From Methylobacterium sp. 77 (GTDB taxonomy: Bacteria; Pseudomonadota; Alphaproteobacteria; Rhizobiales; Beijerinckiaceae), in NCBI RefSeq assembly GCF_000372825.1, contig NZ_KB910516.1, positions 2,450,011 to 2,514,010 on the forward strand: a stretch of DNA of 64,000 nucleotides, read 5' to 3'. Shown here piece by piece: positions 39,249 through 48,883 of the stretch; the stretch's first letter is position 1, and each line of letters begins with the position of its first letter. Under the pieces are notes generated by a model. That model saw only the letters and a list, made by a program, of their open reading frames with translations, was not told the DNA's origin and did not search any database. The translations under genes were made by a program, and so were the position numbers.

Positions 39249-41150
39249 ATGCTGCAGAACATGCGTAGTGCGAGCCAGCATTGGCTCGGCAAGATCATCC
39301 TCACGGTGGTCTTCACCTTCCTCATCGCGGGCGTCGCGATCTTCGGCGTGGAAGATTTCTTCCGCTCGAGCTCCGCCACGACGGTCGCCACGGTGGGCAA
39401 GACGCAGATCACCTCGGAAGCGGTGCGGTCGGCCTATCAACTGCAGTTGCAGCGCTATCAAACGCAGCTGCAGCGCAGCCTGACGCCCGATCAGGCACGG
39501 GGCCTCGGACTCGACCGGCAGGTTCTCTCGCAGCTCATCAGCGAGGCCTCCCTCGATCAGCAGGCCAAGGATTTCGGCCTCGTGATCCCCGATTCGGCAG
39601 TGCTGCGCGCGATTCAGGAAGAGCCGACCTTCAAGGGCGCCAACGGCTCCTTCGATCAGAACCTGTTCTTCCAGACGTTGCAGCGCGCGGGCATCAACGA
39701 GGCGATGTTCGTGCGCGACCAGCGCGCCGCCGCCGGTCGCCTCCAGATCGCGGAGGCCGTCGCCGCCGACGTCCACGTCCCGGCCGCCCTGCGCGAGGCC
39801 GTGCACCGCTACACCACCGAGCGCCGGTCCGCGTCCTTCATCATGCTTCCTCCCTCGGTGGCGGGTGACGTTCCCGCGCCGACGGAGGACGAGGTCAAGG
39901 CGTATTACGACGAGAACAAGAGCGCCTTCCGCGCGCCCGATTACCGCGCCGTGACCCTCCTCGCCCTCGATCCGCAGGCGATGACCAAGCCCGATGCGGT
40001 GACCGAGGAGGACGTGCAGAAGCGCTACGACCTCGGCAAGGCTCAGTACGGAACGCCGGAGCGGCGGACGATCCAGCAGATCGTGTTCCCCGACGAGGCG
40101 TCCGCCGAGACGGCCCGCAAGGAGATCGAATCCGGCGAGAAGCCGTTCGAGGCGGTGGCCGTGGCGCGCGGCGTCGATGCCAAGGAACTGTCGCTGGGCA
40201 ACCTGACCAAGGCCGAGTTGTTCGACACGGCCGTGGCCGATGCTGCGTTCGCACTGGCCCAGAACACCGTCAGCGCCCCGGTCAAGGGCCGCTTCGGCAC
40301 GGTGCTCCTTCGCGTCACCGCCATCGAGCCCGAGACCAGGAAGCCCCTCGCCGACGTGGCACCCGAGATCCGCAAGACCATCGCCCTCGAGCGCGCCAAG
40401 ACGACCGTGGAGAAGGACCACGACGCGATCGAGGACGAGCGCGCCAACAGCAAGCCGCTGGCCGACATCGCCAAGGAGCGTGGGCTCACCCTCGTCACCT
40501 TGCCGGCTGTGAGCGCCCAGGGTCTCGATCCGTCGGGCAAGCCGGTCGAGGGTCTTCCCGACCGCGATACGACGCTGCCGATCGTGTTCCGCTCCGAGAT
40601 CGGAAGCGATACCGAGGCGCTGCGTCTGAAATCCGGCGGCTATGTCTGGGTCGACGTCACCGGCATCGACCATGCCCACGACAAGCCCCTGGATAAGGTG
40701 CGCGATCAGGCCGGCGCGCAATGGCGGGCCGCCGAAGTCGCCAAGCGCCTGACGGAGAAGGCGCGCAGCCTGACCGAGCGGCTCGACAAGGGCGAGTCCC
40801 TCGACACCCTGGCGGCGGATGTCGGCGTGCAGGTCCAGACCTCCACGGATATCGCCCGCAATCAGGCCAAGGACGGCCTGTCGGCGGATGTGGTCAACCG
40901 CATCTTCTCGACGCTCGTCGATAAGGCGGCCTCCGTCGAATCCGGCGAGTCGCGCGTCGTCGCCAAGGTCACCGCGGCGACCATGCCGGCCTTCGTGCCC
41001 GGCAGCCCCTCCGATGAGGCGATCTCCAAGCGCTTCCAGGCGACGATCATCGACGACATCCTCGGCGAATACATCGCCGACGTTCAGAAGACCGTGGGGA
41101 TCACCGTCAACCAGACGGCATTCCGGCGCGCGGTCGGCGGCGAGTACTGA
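39249..41150 (+). CDS. PpiD-like membrane-anchored peptidyl-prolyl isomerase
   Basis: A 633-residue periplasmic foldase. A single N-terminal anchor helix (about 12-34: GKIILTVVFTFLIAGVAIFG) precedes a SurA/PpiD N-terminal chaperone region (VGKTQITSEAVRSAYQLQLQRYQTQLQ). A parvulin-like domain appears around 230-355 (YGTPERRTIQQIVFPDEASAETARKEIESGEKPFEAVA), with a long helical C-terminal part. ATG 39249 is the first start consistent with the family. trpE starts 7 bases after its stop, so the two are almost certainly cotranscribed. Confidence 0.88.
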   Translation: MLQNMRSASQHWLGKIILTVVFTFLIAGVAIFGVEDFFRSSSATTVATVGKTQITSEAVRSAYQLQLQRYQTQLQRSLTPDQARGLGLDRQVLSQLISEASLDQQAKDFGLVIPDSAVLRAIQEEPTFKGANGSFDQNLFFQTLQRAGINEAMFVRDQRAAAGRLQIAEAVAADVHVPAALREAVHRYTTERRSASFIMLPPSVAGDVPAPTEDEVKAYYDENKSAFRAPDYRAVTLLALDPQAMTKPDAVTEEDVQKRYDLGKAQYGTPERRTIQQIVFPDEASAETARKEIESGEKPFEAVAVARGVDAKELSLGNLTKAELFDTAVADAAFALAQNTVSAPVKGRFGTVLLRVTAIEPETRKPLADVAPEIRKTIALERAKTTVEKDHDAIEDERANSKPLADIAKERGLTLVTLPAVSAQGLDPSGKPVEGLPDRDTTLPIVFRSEIGSDTEALRLKSGGYVWVDVTGIDHAHDKPLDKVRDQAGAQWRAAEVAKRLTEKARSLTERLDKGESLDTLAADVGVQVQTSTDIARNQAKDGLSADVVNRIFSTLVDKAASVESGESRVVAKVTAATMPAFVPGSPSDEAISKRFQATIIDDILGEYIADVQKTVGITVNQTAFRRAVGGEY

Positions 41151-41157
41151 ACAACCG

Positions 41158-42678
41158 ATGTTTCAGGAGCCGGATTACGCCGCTTTCGCGGAGGCCTACG
41201 AGGCTGGGCGGCCGACCCTCCTCAACCTGACACTGGTGGCCGATCTGGAAACTCCGGTCGCGGCCTTCCTGAAGCTGCGCGCGGTCCATGCCGGGCCGGC
41301 CTTCCTCCTCGAATCCGTCGAGGGCGGTGTCGTGCGCGGCCGCTACTCGATGATCGGGCTCGATCCCGATCTCGCCTGGCGCTGCCGCGACGGGCGGCCG
41401 GAAATCGCGCGGGGCAGCGACCTGTCGGCTTTTGTCTCGGAGGATGCGGCGCCGCTGGAGAGCCTGCGGTTGCTGATCGCCGAGAGCGCCATCGGTGGCC
41501 ATGACGGCGCCGAGCTTCCGCCCATGGCGGCCGGGCTGTTCGGCTATCTCGGCTACGACATGGTTCGGGCCATGGAGCAGCTCGGCGAGCCGAACCCGGA
41601 CCCGCTCGGCGTCCCCGACGCGATCCTCATCCGGCCGCGCATCATGGTCGTCTTCGATTCCGTGCGCGACCTCATCACCGTGGTCGGTCCGGTGCGGCCC
41701 AGCGCCGGCATCTCCGCCCGCTCGGCCTATGAGGGCGCGCTCACCCGCCTGCATCGGGTCGCCGAGATTCTCGAAGGGCCGCTACCGGTCGAGTCGCGGA
41801 TCGACCCCCGCTCCATCGCTCATCCGGAACCGGTCTCGAACACGACGCCCGAGACCTATCTGGCCATGGTCGCGCGGGCGAAGGAGTACATCGTCGCCGG
41901 CGACGTGTTTCAGGTCGTACTGTCGCAGCGTTTCGAGGCGCCCTTCACGCTGCCGGCCTTCGCCCTCTATCGCTCCCTGCGGCGGACCAACCCGGCGCCG
42001 TTCCTGTGCTACCTCGATTTCGAGGACTTCCAGGTCGTGTGCTCGTCGCCCGAGATCCTGGTGCGAGTGCGGGACGGTCGCGTCACGATCCGTCCCATCG
42101 CCGGTACACGGCCGCGCGGCGCCACTCCGGCCGAGGACAAGGCCCTCGCCGACGAGCTTCTGGCCGACCCGAAGGAGCGCTCCGAGCACCTGATGCTGCT
42201 CGATCTCGGCCGCAACGATGTCGGCCGGGTCTCGCGCATCGGCAGCGTGACGGTGACGGGGTCGTTCTTCCTCGAATATTATAGCCACGTCATGCACATC
42301 GTCTCGAACGTCGAAGGCGATCTCGACCCGCGCCACGACCCGCTCGGTGCCCTCTCGGCCGGATTTCCGGCCGGCACCGTCTCGGGTGCGCCCAAGGTCC
42401 GGGCGATGGAGATCATCGACGAATTGGAGCGCGAGAAGCGCGGCCCCTATGGCGGCTGCATCGGCTATTTCGGCGCGCGCGGAGAGATGGACACCTGCAT
42501 CGTGTTGCGCACGGCCATCGTCAAGGACGGCCGGATGCACGTTCAGGCCGGCGCCGGCATCGTCTACGATTCCGATCCGGCTTCGGAGCAGCAGGAATGC
42601 GTGAACAAGGCCAAGGCCCTGTTCCGCGCAGCCGAGGATGCCGTGATATTCGCGAGCCGGGCACGGCGGGGGCAATAG
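41158..42678 (+). CDS. trpE: Anthranilate synthase component I
   Basis: The 506-residue enzyme converts chorismate to anthranilate with ammonia from TrpG. The N-terminal FLLESVEGGVVRGRYSMIG contains the LLES-type motif that binds feedback tryptophan. Catalytic blocks include PIAGTRPRGATPAEDKALADELLADPKERSEHLMLLDLGRNDVGRVS, HIVSNVEGDL and AGTVSGAPKVRAMEIIDELE. It is separate from trpGDC (45.9 kb) by three unrelated genes and follows ppiD after 7 bases, leaving no room for a leader-peptide attenuator. Confidence 0.96.
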   Translation: MFQEPDYAAFAEAYEAGRPTLLNLTLVADLETPVAAFLKLRAVHAGPAFLLESVEGGVVRGRYSMIGLDPDLAWRCRDGRPEIARGSDLSAFVSEDAAPLESLRLLIAESAIGGHDGAELPPMAAGLFGYLGYDMVRAMEQLGEPNPDPLGVPDAILIRPRIMVVFDSVRDLITVVGPVRPSAGISARSAYEGALTRLHRVAEILEGPLPVESRIDPRSIAHPEPVSNTTPETYLAMVARAKEYIVAGDVFQVVLSQRFEAPFTLPAFALYRSLRRTNPAPFLCYLDFEDFQVVCSSPEILVRVRDGRVTIRPIAGTRPRGATPAEDKALADELLADPKERSEHLMLLDLGRNDVGRVSRIGSVTVTGSFFLEYYSHVMHIVSNVEGDLDPRHDPLGALSAGFPAGTVSGAPKVRAMEIIDELEREKRGPYGGCIGYFGARGEMDTCIVLRTAIVKDGRMHVQAGAGIVYDSDPASEQQECVNKAKALFRAAEDAVIFASRARRGQ

Positions 42679-42696
42679 GCCGACATCAGCCCGGCG

Positions 42697-43365
42697 TCAG
42701 GTTCGGCGGGACGCGAGCCAGTAGCGAACTTCCAGCCCCATGAGGATGAGGGCCAGAAGGAGTGTGAAGGGGCCGATCAGATATAGATTGGCGAGGCCGC
42801 CCCAGAACAGGAGATCGCTCCGCCAGCCGTAGGATCGTTTGCCACCCGGCAGCGCGAATTGAAGCCGCGCCGTAATGCCGTCGAGTTCAGGCACATCGCG
42901 CAAGATGGAGGCCTCAAGACGATAGGGTCCGGGAGTGACGACGATCGGCCGGGAGATCACCCGCCAGACCTGCGTCGTCGCATGGCCATCGCGTCCGTAG
43001 GTATCCCCATCGCCCGAGGCCACGGTTCGTCCGGATGGATCGGTGAGCGACCATCGTAGCGGGACACTGGTTCCCGATGGTCGCTGACGGCGCCCGTCCT
43101 CTCCAAGAGGCGAGTATTTGCCGATGAGCGTCATCGCCTGTTGCCGAGGGCGCGTGGCGATCGAGAATTCGAGTCTCAGTTCGTGAGGCCCGTCCAATCT
43201 CACACGAATATCCTGATCCACGCGGCCGGCGGGAGAGAGCGAGATCGGTCGATCCAGCGGAGATTCCGTCACCTCATCCGACCAAAGTCGGAACCCCACA
43301 AGCCAAGCGGCCAAGACGAAGATCACCGTCGCCCACGCTCGGCGCCTTTTGAGGAAGGCTCTCAT
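42697..43365 (-). CDS. Membrane-anchored protein with two terminal helices, unknown
   Basis: A 222-residue protein with a hydrophobic helix near each end (WATVIFVLAAWLVGFRLW at about 12-29 and ANLYLIGPFTLLLALILMGLEVRYW at about 190-215). The periplasmic middle looks beta-rich (DQDIRVRLDGPHELRLEFSIA.., WRVISRPIVVTPGPYRLEASIL). I do not recognise a family. It is convergent with trpE (18 bases between stops) and divergent from the esterase gene. Confidence 0.7.
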   Translation of the reverse strand: MRAFLKRRRAWATVIFVLAAWLVGFRLWSDEVTESPLDRPISLSPAGRVDQDIRVRLDGPHELRLEFSIATRPRQQAMTLIGKYSPLGEDGRRQRPSGTSVPLRWSLTDPSGRTVASGDGDTYGRDGHATTQVWRVISRPIVVTPGPYRLEASILRDVPELDGITARLQFALPGGKRSYGWRSDLLFWGGLANLYLIGPFTLLLALILMGLEVRYWLASRRT

Positions 43366-43557
43366 TCGATGAAGCTCTGGATCGACGCGTCGTCAGACCG
43401 AAAGCGCTAGGGCTTTTGGAGCGCCCGATCCAGCCGGGACTTCTGCATGAGTTGCGGGCCGCCATCGAATCGGTTGTACATCGTCGGGGCCGGCCCAGCT
43501 TTCATCGACATGCGCCGTCGCGTGCGAGATCGTCGTCACGGCTGCGGAGGCGACAGG

Positions 43558-44445
43558 ATGGCGAGGAGCGAGATCGATGCCGTTCGGGCTCTGCTCGCCG
43601 CGAGCCCGCGTTCGACCGATCTGGCGCAGCGCCGCGAGCGTCTCGATGGGTTCGGGGCACGCTATCCCGTGGCGGAGGATGTCGCGGTCGTGCCGGTCGA
43701 TGCCGGCGGCGTGGCGGCGGAATGGACGACGACGCCCTCGGCCGATCCCGCCCGCGTTCTCCTGTTCCTGCATGGCGGCGGCTACGTCTCCGGCTCGCTC
43801 GCGAGCCATCGCCACATGGTGGCCGAAGCGGGCCGCGCGGCCGGAGCGCGGACCCTCGCCCTCGCCTATCGTCTCGCGCCCGAGCACCCGTTTCCCGCAG
43901 CCCTCGACGACGCCCTTGCGGCATACCGCTTCCTGCTCGATTCGGGGATCGGTCCGGACGGGATCGCCCTGTCCGGCGAGAGCGCCGGAGGCGGGCTGGC
44001 CGTGGCGACGGCGATCTCCCTGCGTGACGCGGGCCTGCCGCTCCCGGGCTGTCTCTGGCTGAGTTCCCCCTGGGTCGATCTGGCGATGGCCGGCGCCAGC
44101 ATGGACACCAAGGCGGCGGTCGATCCCCTGATCAACCGAGAGTACCTGACGGAACTCGCGACAGCCTATCGTGCCGAGAGCGATGCGGCCACGCCGCTGA
44201 TCTCTCCGCTCCACGCCGATCTTCGCAGCCTGCCGCCGATGCTGATCCAGGTCGGCACGGCCGAGACCCTACTCGACGACGCCCTTCGGTTGGCCGGCGT
44301 AGCGTCCTCTGCCGATGTCGCGGTGACGCTCGAGGTGTGGCCGCACATGATCCATGCCTGGCACCTGTTCTACCGGCAGCTCTCGGAGGGGCGCCGGTCG
44401 CTGGCGAGCGCAGGTGGCTTCATGCGCGCCCGGCTGGCGAGCTGA
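43558..44445 (+). CDS. HSL-family alpha/beta hydrolase (esterase)
   Basis: The 295-residue enzyme has the hormone-sensitive lipase/acetyl-hydrolase signature: oxyanion motif FLHGGGYVSGSLASH, nucleophile elbow ALSGESAGGGLAVA, acid region LIQVGTAETLLDDA, and catalytic His in MIHAWHLF. It should hydrolyse short-chain carboxylic esters; the natural substrate is unknown. ATG 43558 follows GGAGGCGACAGG, a good ribosome binding site. The MFS gene begins 3 bases after the stop, so the two are an operon. Confidence 0.87.
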   Translation: MARSEIDAVRALLAASPRSTDLAQRRERLDGFGARYPVAEDVAVVPVDAGGVAAEWTTTPSADPARVLLFLHGGGYVSGSLASHRHMVAEAGRAAGARTLALAYRLAPEHPFPAALDDALAAYRFLLDSGIGPDGIALSGESAGGGLAVATAISLRDAGLPLPGCLWLSSPWVDLAMAGASMDTKAAVDPLINREYLTELATAYRAESDAATPLISPLHADLRSLPPMLIQVGTAETLLDDALRLAGVASSADVAVTLEVWPHMIHAWHLFYRQLSEGRRSLASAGGFMRARLAS

Positions 44446-44448
44446 TCG

Positions 44449-45804
44449 GTGAAAGAGGCCGCCGGAGGCCGCATCGTCGTCGCCGCGTCCTGCCTCGGCA
44501 TGCTGTGCCTCGGCGCGAACGGCACCGCGATCATGGCCGCGTTGCCGACCATGCGCGAAGACCTCGCCCTCGGCGGGATCGAGGTGGAATGGGTGGTGAA
44601 CGCCTATCTCCTCGCCTCGGCGGCCTTCATCATCCTCGGCGGCAAGATGGCGGACCGGGCCGGCGCGGGGCGAATCGCCCTGATCGGCCTCGTCCTCTTC
44701 ACCCTCGCCTCCGTCGTCATCGCGCTCGCCGGTTCCGCGCCCTGGGTGCTCGTCGGCCGGGCGTTGCAGGGTCTGGCCGCGGCCTTCGCCGTTCCCGGCA
44801 CGCTGACCCTGGTGGGCCGGGCAGTACCGCCGAACGGGCGCGCGGCGGCGATCGGCGCCTGGGCCGGGTTCCTGATGCTCGGCTTCAGCCTCGGCCCGCT
44901 CATCGGCGGCGCCCTCACCCATTTCTTCGGCTGGCGTGACATCTTCTGGGTCAACGGCGCGGTGATGCTCGCCTCCGCGATCGGTGTCGGTCTGTCGTCA
45001 CCCCTCCTTGCGCCGGAGCGCACCGGCTCCCCGCCCCGGCTCGACGTCGCCGGCTTCGTCCTGCTGGCATTCCTGATGGTCGCCGCCATCGTCACGCTGC
45101 AGGGCCTGCGGACGATGCTCGAAGCCCCCCTGCGCGTCCTCGTCCCGTTCGCCGTCGCGACAATGTCCCTCTTCCTGTTCGTCAGGGTCGAGCGGAGGGC
45201 GACCGACCCCTTCGTCGACCTCGATACCCTCGCGCATCCGGCCTTCCTGAGGGCGACCGCGACCGGTGCGGTCGCCATGTTCTGCATCCTGCCGCTGCTG
45301 ATGTTCCTGAACCTCGATCTTCAGGGAGCGGACGGCCTCGCGCTCACGGCCGTGGAGGCCGGCCTCGCCACCCTGCCGATGAGCGCCGGATTGCTCGGCA
45401 TCTCCCTTTCAGCACCGGTTCTGGTGCGCCGCCTCGGCACGCGCCGGTCGATGATGGCGGCGATGCTGGCGATCGTCGGGGCGAGCCCCGTCATCGCGCT
45501 GGGCGCCGGGGACCGGACGCTCGTCTACCTCGGGCTCGGCCTGCTGCTGATCGGAGCGGGCCTCGCGCTGCCCTATGCCACGGCGCCGCGCCTCGCTCTG
45601 GCGGCACTGCCACCCGAGGGCGCGGGCCTGAGCTCCGGCCTCGTCAATGCCGGGACGTTCCTGGGGGGCAGCCTCGGCGTCACCCTCGCCGCGCTCGCCT
45701 TCGAGTCCGGCGGCCTCGACGCGGTCATGGCGGTGATCGCGACGGCCGGGGCCGTGGGTTTCGTCCTGTGCCGGGCCATGCCGCCGGACGCCGCGCAGCG
45801 ATAG
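44449..45804 (+). CDS. MFS exporter (DHA2-like)
   Basis: A 451-residue transporter with about 13-14 hydrophobic segments. CLGANGTAIMAALPTMREDLALGGIEVEWVVNAYLLASAAFIILGGKMADRAGAGRI is the standard drug:H+ antiporter opening with motif A (GGKMADRAG). Motif C-like sequence appears at GFSLGPLIGGALTHFFGWRDIFWVNG. The GTG start lies 3 bases after the esterase stop, implying translational coupling. The esterase may act on the exported compound or its precursor; the substrate is unknown. Confidence 0.85.
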   Translation: MKEAAGGRIVVAASCLGMLCLGANGTAIMAALPTMREDLALGGIEVEWVVNAYLLASAAFIILGGKMADRAGAGRIALIGLVLFTLASVVIALAGSAPWVLVGRALQGLAAAFAVPGTLTLVGRAVPPNGRAAAIGAWAGFLMLGFSLGPLIGGALTHFFGWRDIFWVNGAVMLASAIGVGLSSPLLAPERTGSPPRLDVAGFVLLAFLMVAAIVTLQGLRTMLEAPLRVLVPFAVATMSLFLFVRVERRATDPFVDLDTLAHPAFLRATATGAVAMFCILPLLMFLNLDLQGADGLALTAVEAGLATLPMSAGLLGISLSAPVLVRRLGTRRSMMAAMLAIVGASPVIALGAGDRTLVYLGLGLLLIGAGLALPYATAPRLALAALPPEGAGLSSGLVNAGTFLGGSLGVTLAALAFESGGLDAVMAVIATAGAVGFVLCRAMPPDAAQR

Positions 45805-45874
45805 GCCGCAACGCGAGGACGCTTGACCCCCTTCCCTCACGTCGTCACACGAGGAGGACAAGAGAAGCGCGATC

Positions 45875-46489
45875 ATGTCCAACGTCCTCGTCATCGACAA
45901 TTACGATTCCTTCACCTGGAATCTCGTCCATCTCATCGGGCCGCTCTGCGGATCGATCGACGTGGTGCGCAACGACCGGATCACCATCGACGAGATCCGC
46001 GAGCGCGCGCCCGACGCCGTCGTACTGTCGCCGGGCCCGTGTACGCCCAACGAGGCCGGCATCTGCCTCGACGTGGTGCGCGATCTCTCCGGCGCGGTGC
46101 CGATCTTCGGGGTCTGCCTCGGCCTGCAGGCGATCGGGCAGGCCTTCGGCGGCGACGTGGTGCGCGCGCCAAAACCGATGCACGGCAAGGTCTCCAGCAT
46201 CAGCCACCGGGCGACCGGCGTCTTCCGGGGGCTGAACGGCCCGTTCGATGCCACGCGCTACCATTCCCTCGTGGTGGAGCGCGGCGGCTGCCCGCAGGAT
46301 CTGATCGTCACCGCCGAAGCGGACGGCCTGATCATGGCGCTGGAACACGCGACGCTCCCGGTCCACGGCGTGCAGTTCCACCCGGAGAGCATCCTCTCCC
46401 ACCACGGATCGCAGATCCTCCGCAACTTCCTCGACATCGCGGCGGCCTGGAACGCGGCGCGTGACAAGCACGAGCCCGGCGTGCATTGA
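45875..46489 (+). CDS. trpG: Anthranilate synthase component II (glutamine amidotransferase)
   Basis: The 204-residue class I amidotransferase supplies ammonia to TrpE. It starts [22 protein letters not shown] and has [13 protein letters not shown], the nucleophile Cys in [16 protein letters not shown], and the His/Glu pair in [24 protein letters not shown]. It leads trpG-trpD-trpC, with moaC-moeA continuing the same strand. The 70-base upstream gap holds an AGGAGGA ribosome binding site at some distance and no Trp-rich leader peptide. Confidence 0.96.
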   Translation: MSNVLVIDNYDSFTWNLVHLIGPLCGSIDVVRNDRITIDEIRERAPDAVVLSPGPCTPNEAGICLDVVRDLSGAVPIFGVCLGLQAIGQAFGGDVVRAPKPMHGKVSSISHRATGVFRGLNGPFDATRYHSLVVERGGCPQDLIVTAEADGLIMALEHATLPVHGVQFHPESILSHHGSQILRNFLDIAAAWNAARDKHEPGVH

Positions 46490-46524
46490 CGCAGCGATCA
46501 AGGGTGACCGACGCGTTCTAATCC

Positions 46525-47538
46525 ATGGACATCTTCAAGCCGCTCCTCGCCAAAGTCGCGGCCGGGTCGAGTCTCGACCGGGTGGAGGCGCGCGCGGCGT
46601 TCGACCATCTGCTCTCCGGCGAGGTGACGCCGGTTCAGGCCAGCGCCTTCCTCATCGCCCTGAAGGTGCGCGGCGAGGCCGAGGACGAGATCGTCGGCGC
46701 GGTCGAGGCCATGCGCGCGCGGATGGTGCGGGTCGCCCCGGTGCCGGGCGCCATCGACATCGTCGGCACGGGCGGCGACCATTCCGGCAGCTACAACGTC
46801 TCGACCCTGGCCGCGATCCTCGCCGCCGCCTGCGGCGTGCCCGTCGCCAAGCACGGCAATCGCGCCGCCACATCCCGCTCGGGCGCGGCCGACGTGCTGG
46901 TCTCCCTCGGCGTCAGGATCGGCCAGGACCCGGACGGGCTGGCGCGCTGCCTGGCCGAGGCGGGCCTGTGCTTCATGTTCGCCCAGACCCATCACGGCGC
47001 CATGCGCCACGTGGCGCCGGTGCGCTCCGAACTGCCCACTCGCACGATCTTCAACCTGCTCGGACCGCTCTCGAACCCGGCCGGCGTCGAGCGCCAGCTG
47101 CTCGGCGTCTCCACCGCCGCCTGGGCCGAGCCGCTGACACGGGTTCTCGGCGAACTCGGCAGCAAAAGGGTCTGGACCGTGCACGGGTCGGACGGGCTCG
47201 ACGAGATCACCGTCACCGGACCGACGCCGGTGGTGGCGCTGGAGAACGGGCGAATCGACCGTTTCACCATCGACCCGCGCGAGGTCGGCCTGCCGCTCTG
47301 GACCCTCGAGGATCTTCGCGGCGGCGATCCCGATCACAACGCACACGCGCTGAACGCGGTCCTCGCGGGCGAACGCAACGCCTACCGCGACATCGCCGTT
47401 CTCAATGCGGGAGCCGGCCTCGTCGTCGCCGGAGCTGCCCAGACGCTGGCGGAAGGCGTGGCGCGTGCCGCATCCGCCATCGACGACGGCGCGGCGAGCG
47501 CGACGCTCGCGCGCCTCGTCGCGGTCTCGAACACATGA
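46525..47538 (+). CDS. trpD: Anthranilate phosphoribosyltransferase
   Basis: The 337-residue enzyme joins anthranilate to PRPP. Key motifs: [24 protein letters not shown] (PRPP loop), [57 protein letters not shown] and [19 protein letters not shown]. The stop codon overlaps the first possible trpC start (ATGA at 47535-47538). Confidence 0.96.
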   Translation: MDIFKPLLAKVAAGSSLDRVEARAAFDHLLSGEVTPVQASAFLIALKVRGEAEDEIVGAVEAMRARMVRVAPVPGAIDIVGTGGDHSGSYNVSTLAAILAAACGVPVAKHGNRAATSRSGAADVLVSLGVRIGQDPDGLARCLAEAGLCFMFAQTHHGAMRHVAPVRSELPTRTIFNLLGPLSNPAGVERQLLGVSTAAWAEPLTRVLGELGSKRVWTVHGSDGLDEITVTGPTPVVALENGRIDRFTIDPREVGLPLWTLEDLRGGDPDHNAHALNAVLAGERNAYRDIAVLNAGAGLVVAGAAQTLAEGVARAASAIDDGAASATLARLVAVSNT

Positions 47539-47549
47539 AAGAGGCCCCG

Positions 47550-48401
47550 ATGAGCGAGGCTAAACCGATGGCGGACGCCGCACCGGCAACGACCGACCGC
47601 CGCGACGTGCTCGCGCGGATCGAGGCGTACAAGCGCCGCGAGATCGCCGAAGCCAAGCTGCGCGTCCCGCAGACCAAGCTCGAGAAGCGCATCGAGAAGG
47701 CCGCCCCGGTGCGGCCCTTCGCCGATGCCATCGCCGCCCATATCGGGGAGGGCCGGCCGGCCCTCATCGCCGAGGTGAAGAAGGCCTCGCCGTCGAAGGG
47801 CCTGATCCGCGAGGATTTCGACCCGGCCGTGCTCGCCGCCGCCTACGAGGCGGGGGGCGCCACCTGCCTCTCCGTGCTCACCGACACGCCGTCCTTCCAG
47901 GGCAAGCCGGAATACCTGACCGAGGCGCGCGACGCCTGTTCCTTGCCCGTGCTGCGCAAGGACTTCCTGTTCGAGCCCTACCAGGTGTTCGAGGCGCGGG
48001 CCTGGGGCGCCGATTGCGTCCTCGCGATCATGGCCTGCCTCGACGACGACGAGGCCCTGGCCATCGTCGAGACCGCGCACGATCTCGGCATGGACGTGCT
48101 GGTGGAGGTCCATGACGAGGAGGAACTCGCCCGCGCCATTCCGCTCGGCACCCGGCTTCTGGGCATCAACAACCGCGACCTGAAGACGTTCGAAGTCTCG
48201 TTCGACACGGCGATCCGCGTCGCCAGGGGCGTGCCGGCGGACCGTATCGCGGTCGCCGAGAGCGGCATCACCGGCCATGACGACGTCCTGCGCCTGGAGA
48301 ACGGCGGCCTGCGCACCATTCTCGTCGGCGAGAGCCTGATGCGCGAGGCCGACGTGACCAAGGCGACGAAGCGCCTGCTGTTCGGCAAGGTCGGCAAATG
48401 A
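47550..48401 (+). CDS. trpC: Indole-3-glycerol phosphate synthase
   Basis: A TIM-barrel enzyme of about 283 residues that closes the indole ring. Motifs: [69 protein letters not shown] and [14 protein letters not shown]. Two starts are possible: ATG 47535, overlapping the trpD stop, and ATG 47550, preceded at a good distance by AAAGAGG; I prefer the second. The stop overlaps moaC by 4 bases (ATGA). The N-terminal 25 residues are Ala/Pro-rich and not conserved. Confidence 0.95.
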   Translation: MSEAKPMADAAPATTDRRDVLARIEAYKRREIAEAKLRVPQTKLEKRIEKAAPVRPFADAIAAHIGEGRPALIAEVKKASPSKGLIREDFDPAVLAAAYEAGGATCLSVLTDTPSFQGKPEYLTEARDACSLPVLRKDFLFEPYQVFEARAWGADCVLAIMACLDDDEALAIVETAHDLGMDVLVEVHDEEELARAIPLGTRLLGINNRDLKTFEVSFDTAIRVARGVPADRIAVAESGITGHDDVLRLENGGLRTILVGESLMREADVTKATKRLLFGKVGK

Positions 48402-48883
48402 GCGCGCTCACCCATCTCGACGCGGCGGGTGCCGCCAACATGGTCGATGTCTCCGACAAGGCCGCCACCACCCGCACCGCCCGCGCCGAGGGCGTCGTGG
48501 TGATGCTGCCCGAGACACTGCGCCTGATCCGCGAGGGCGATGCCAAGAAGGGCGACGTGATCGGCACGGCGCGGCTCGCCGGCATCATGGCCTCGAAGCG
48601 CACGCACGAACTGATTCCGCTCTGCCACCCGTTGTTGATCTCCAAGGTCCGGGTGGAATGCGAGCCGGACGATTCCCTGCCGGGCCTGCGCGTCACCGCC
48701 GAAGTGAAGGTGATCGGTCCGACGGGTGTCGAGATGGAGGCGCTCACCGCCGTCTCCGTCGCCTGCCTGACGATCTACGACATGGTGAAGGCGGCCGACC
48801 GCGGCATGCGGATCGAGGGGATCCACCTGCTCGCCAAGGATGGCGGCCGCTCGGGTTCCTACCGCGCCGGGGACGGTTCGTGA
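48398..48883 (+). CDS. moaC: Cyclic pyranopterin monophosphate synthase
   Basis: The 161-residue enzyme catalyses the second half of the first step of molybdenum cofactor synthesis. Motifs: [88 protein letters not shown] and [10 protein letters not shown] with the catalytic Asp-Lys region. Its start overlaps trpC by 4 bases and its stop overlaps the moeA GTG start (GTGA at 48880-48883). The cofactor is needed by SorA at 15.5 kb. Confidence 0.96.
   Translation: MSALTHLDAAGAANMVDVSDKAATTRTARAEGVVVMLPETLRLIREGDAKKGDVIGTARLAGIMASKRTHELIPLCHPLLISKVRVECEPDDSLPGLRVTAEVKVIGPTGVEMEALTAVSVACLTIYDMVKAADRGMRIEGIHLLAKDGGRSGSYRAGDGS

Noticed and set aside
41151..41157. A Trp leader peptide attenuator for trpE or trpG
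   Set aside because: trpE follows ppiD after 7 bases and the 70 bases before trpG contain no Trp-rich short frame.
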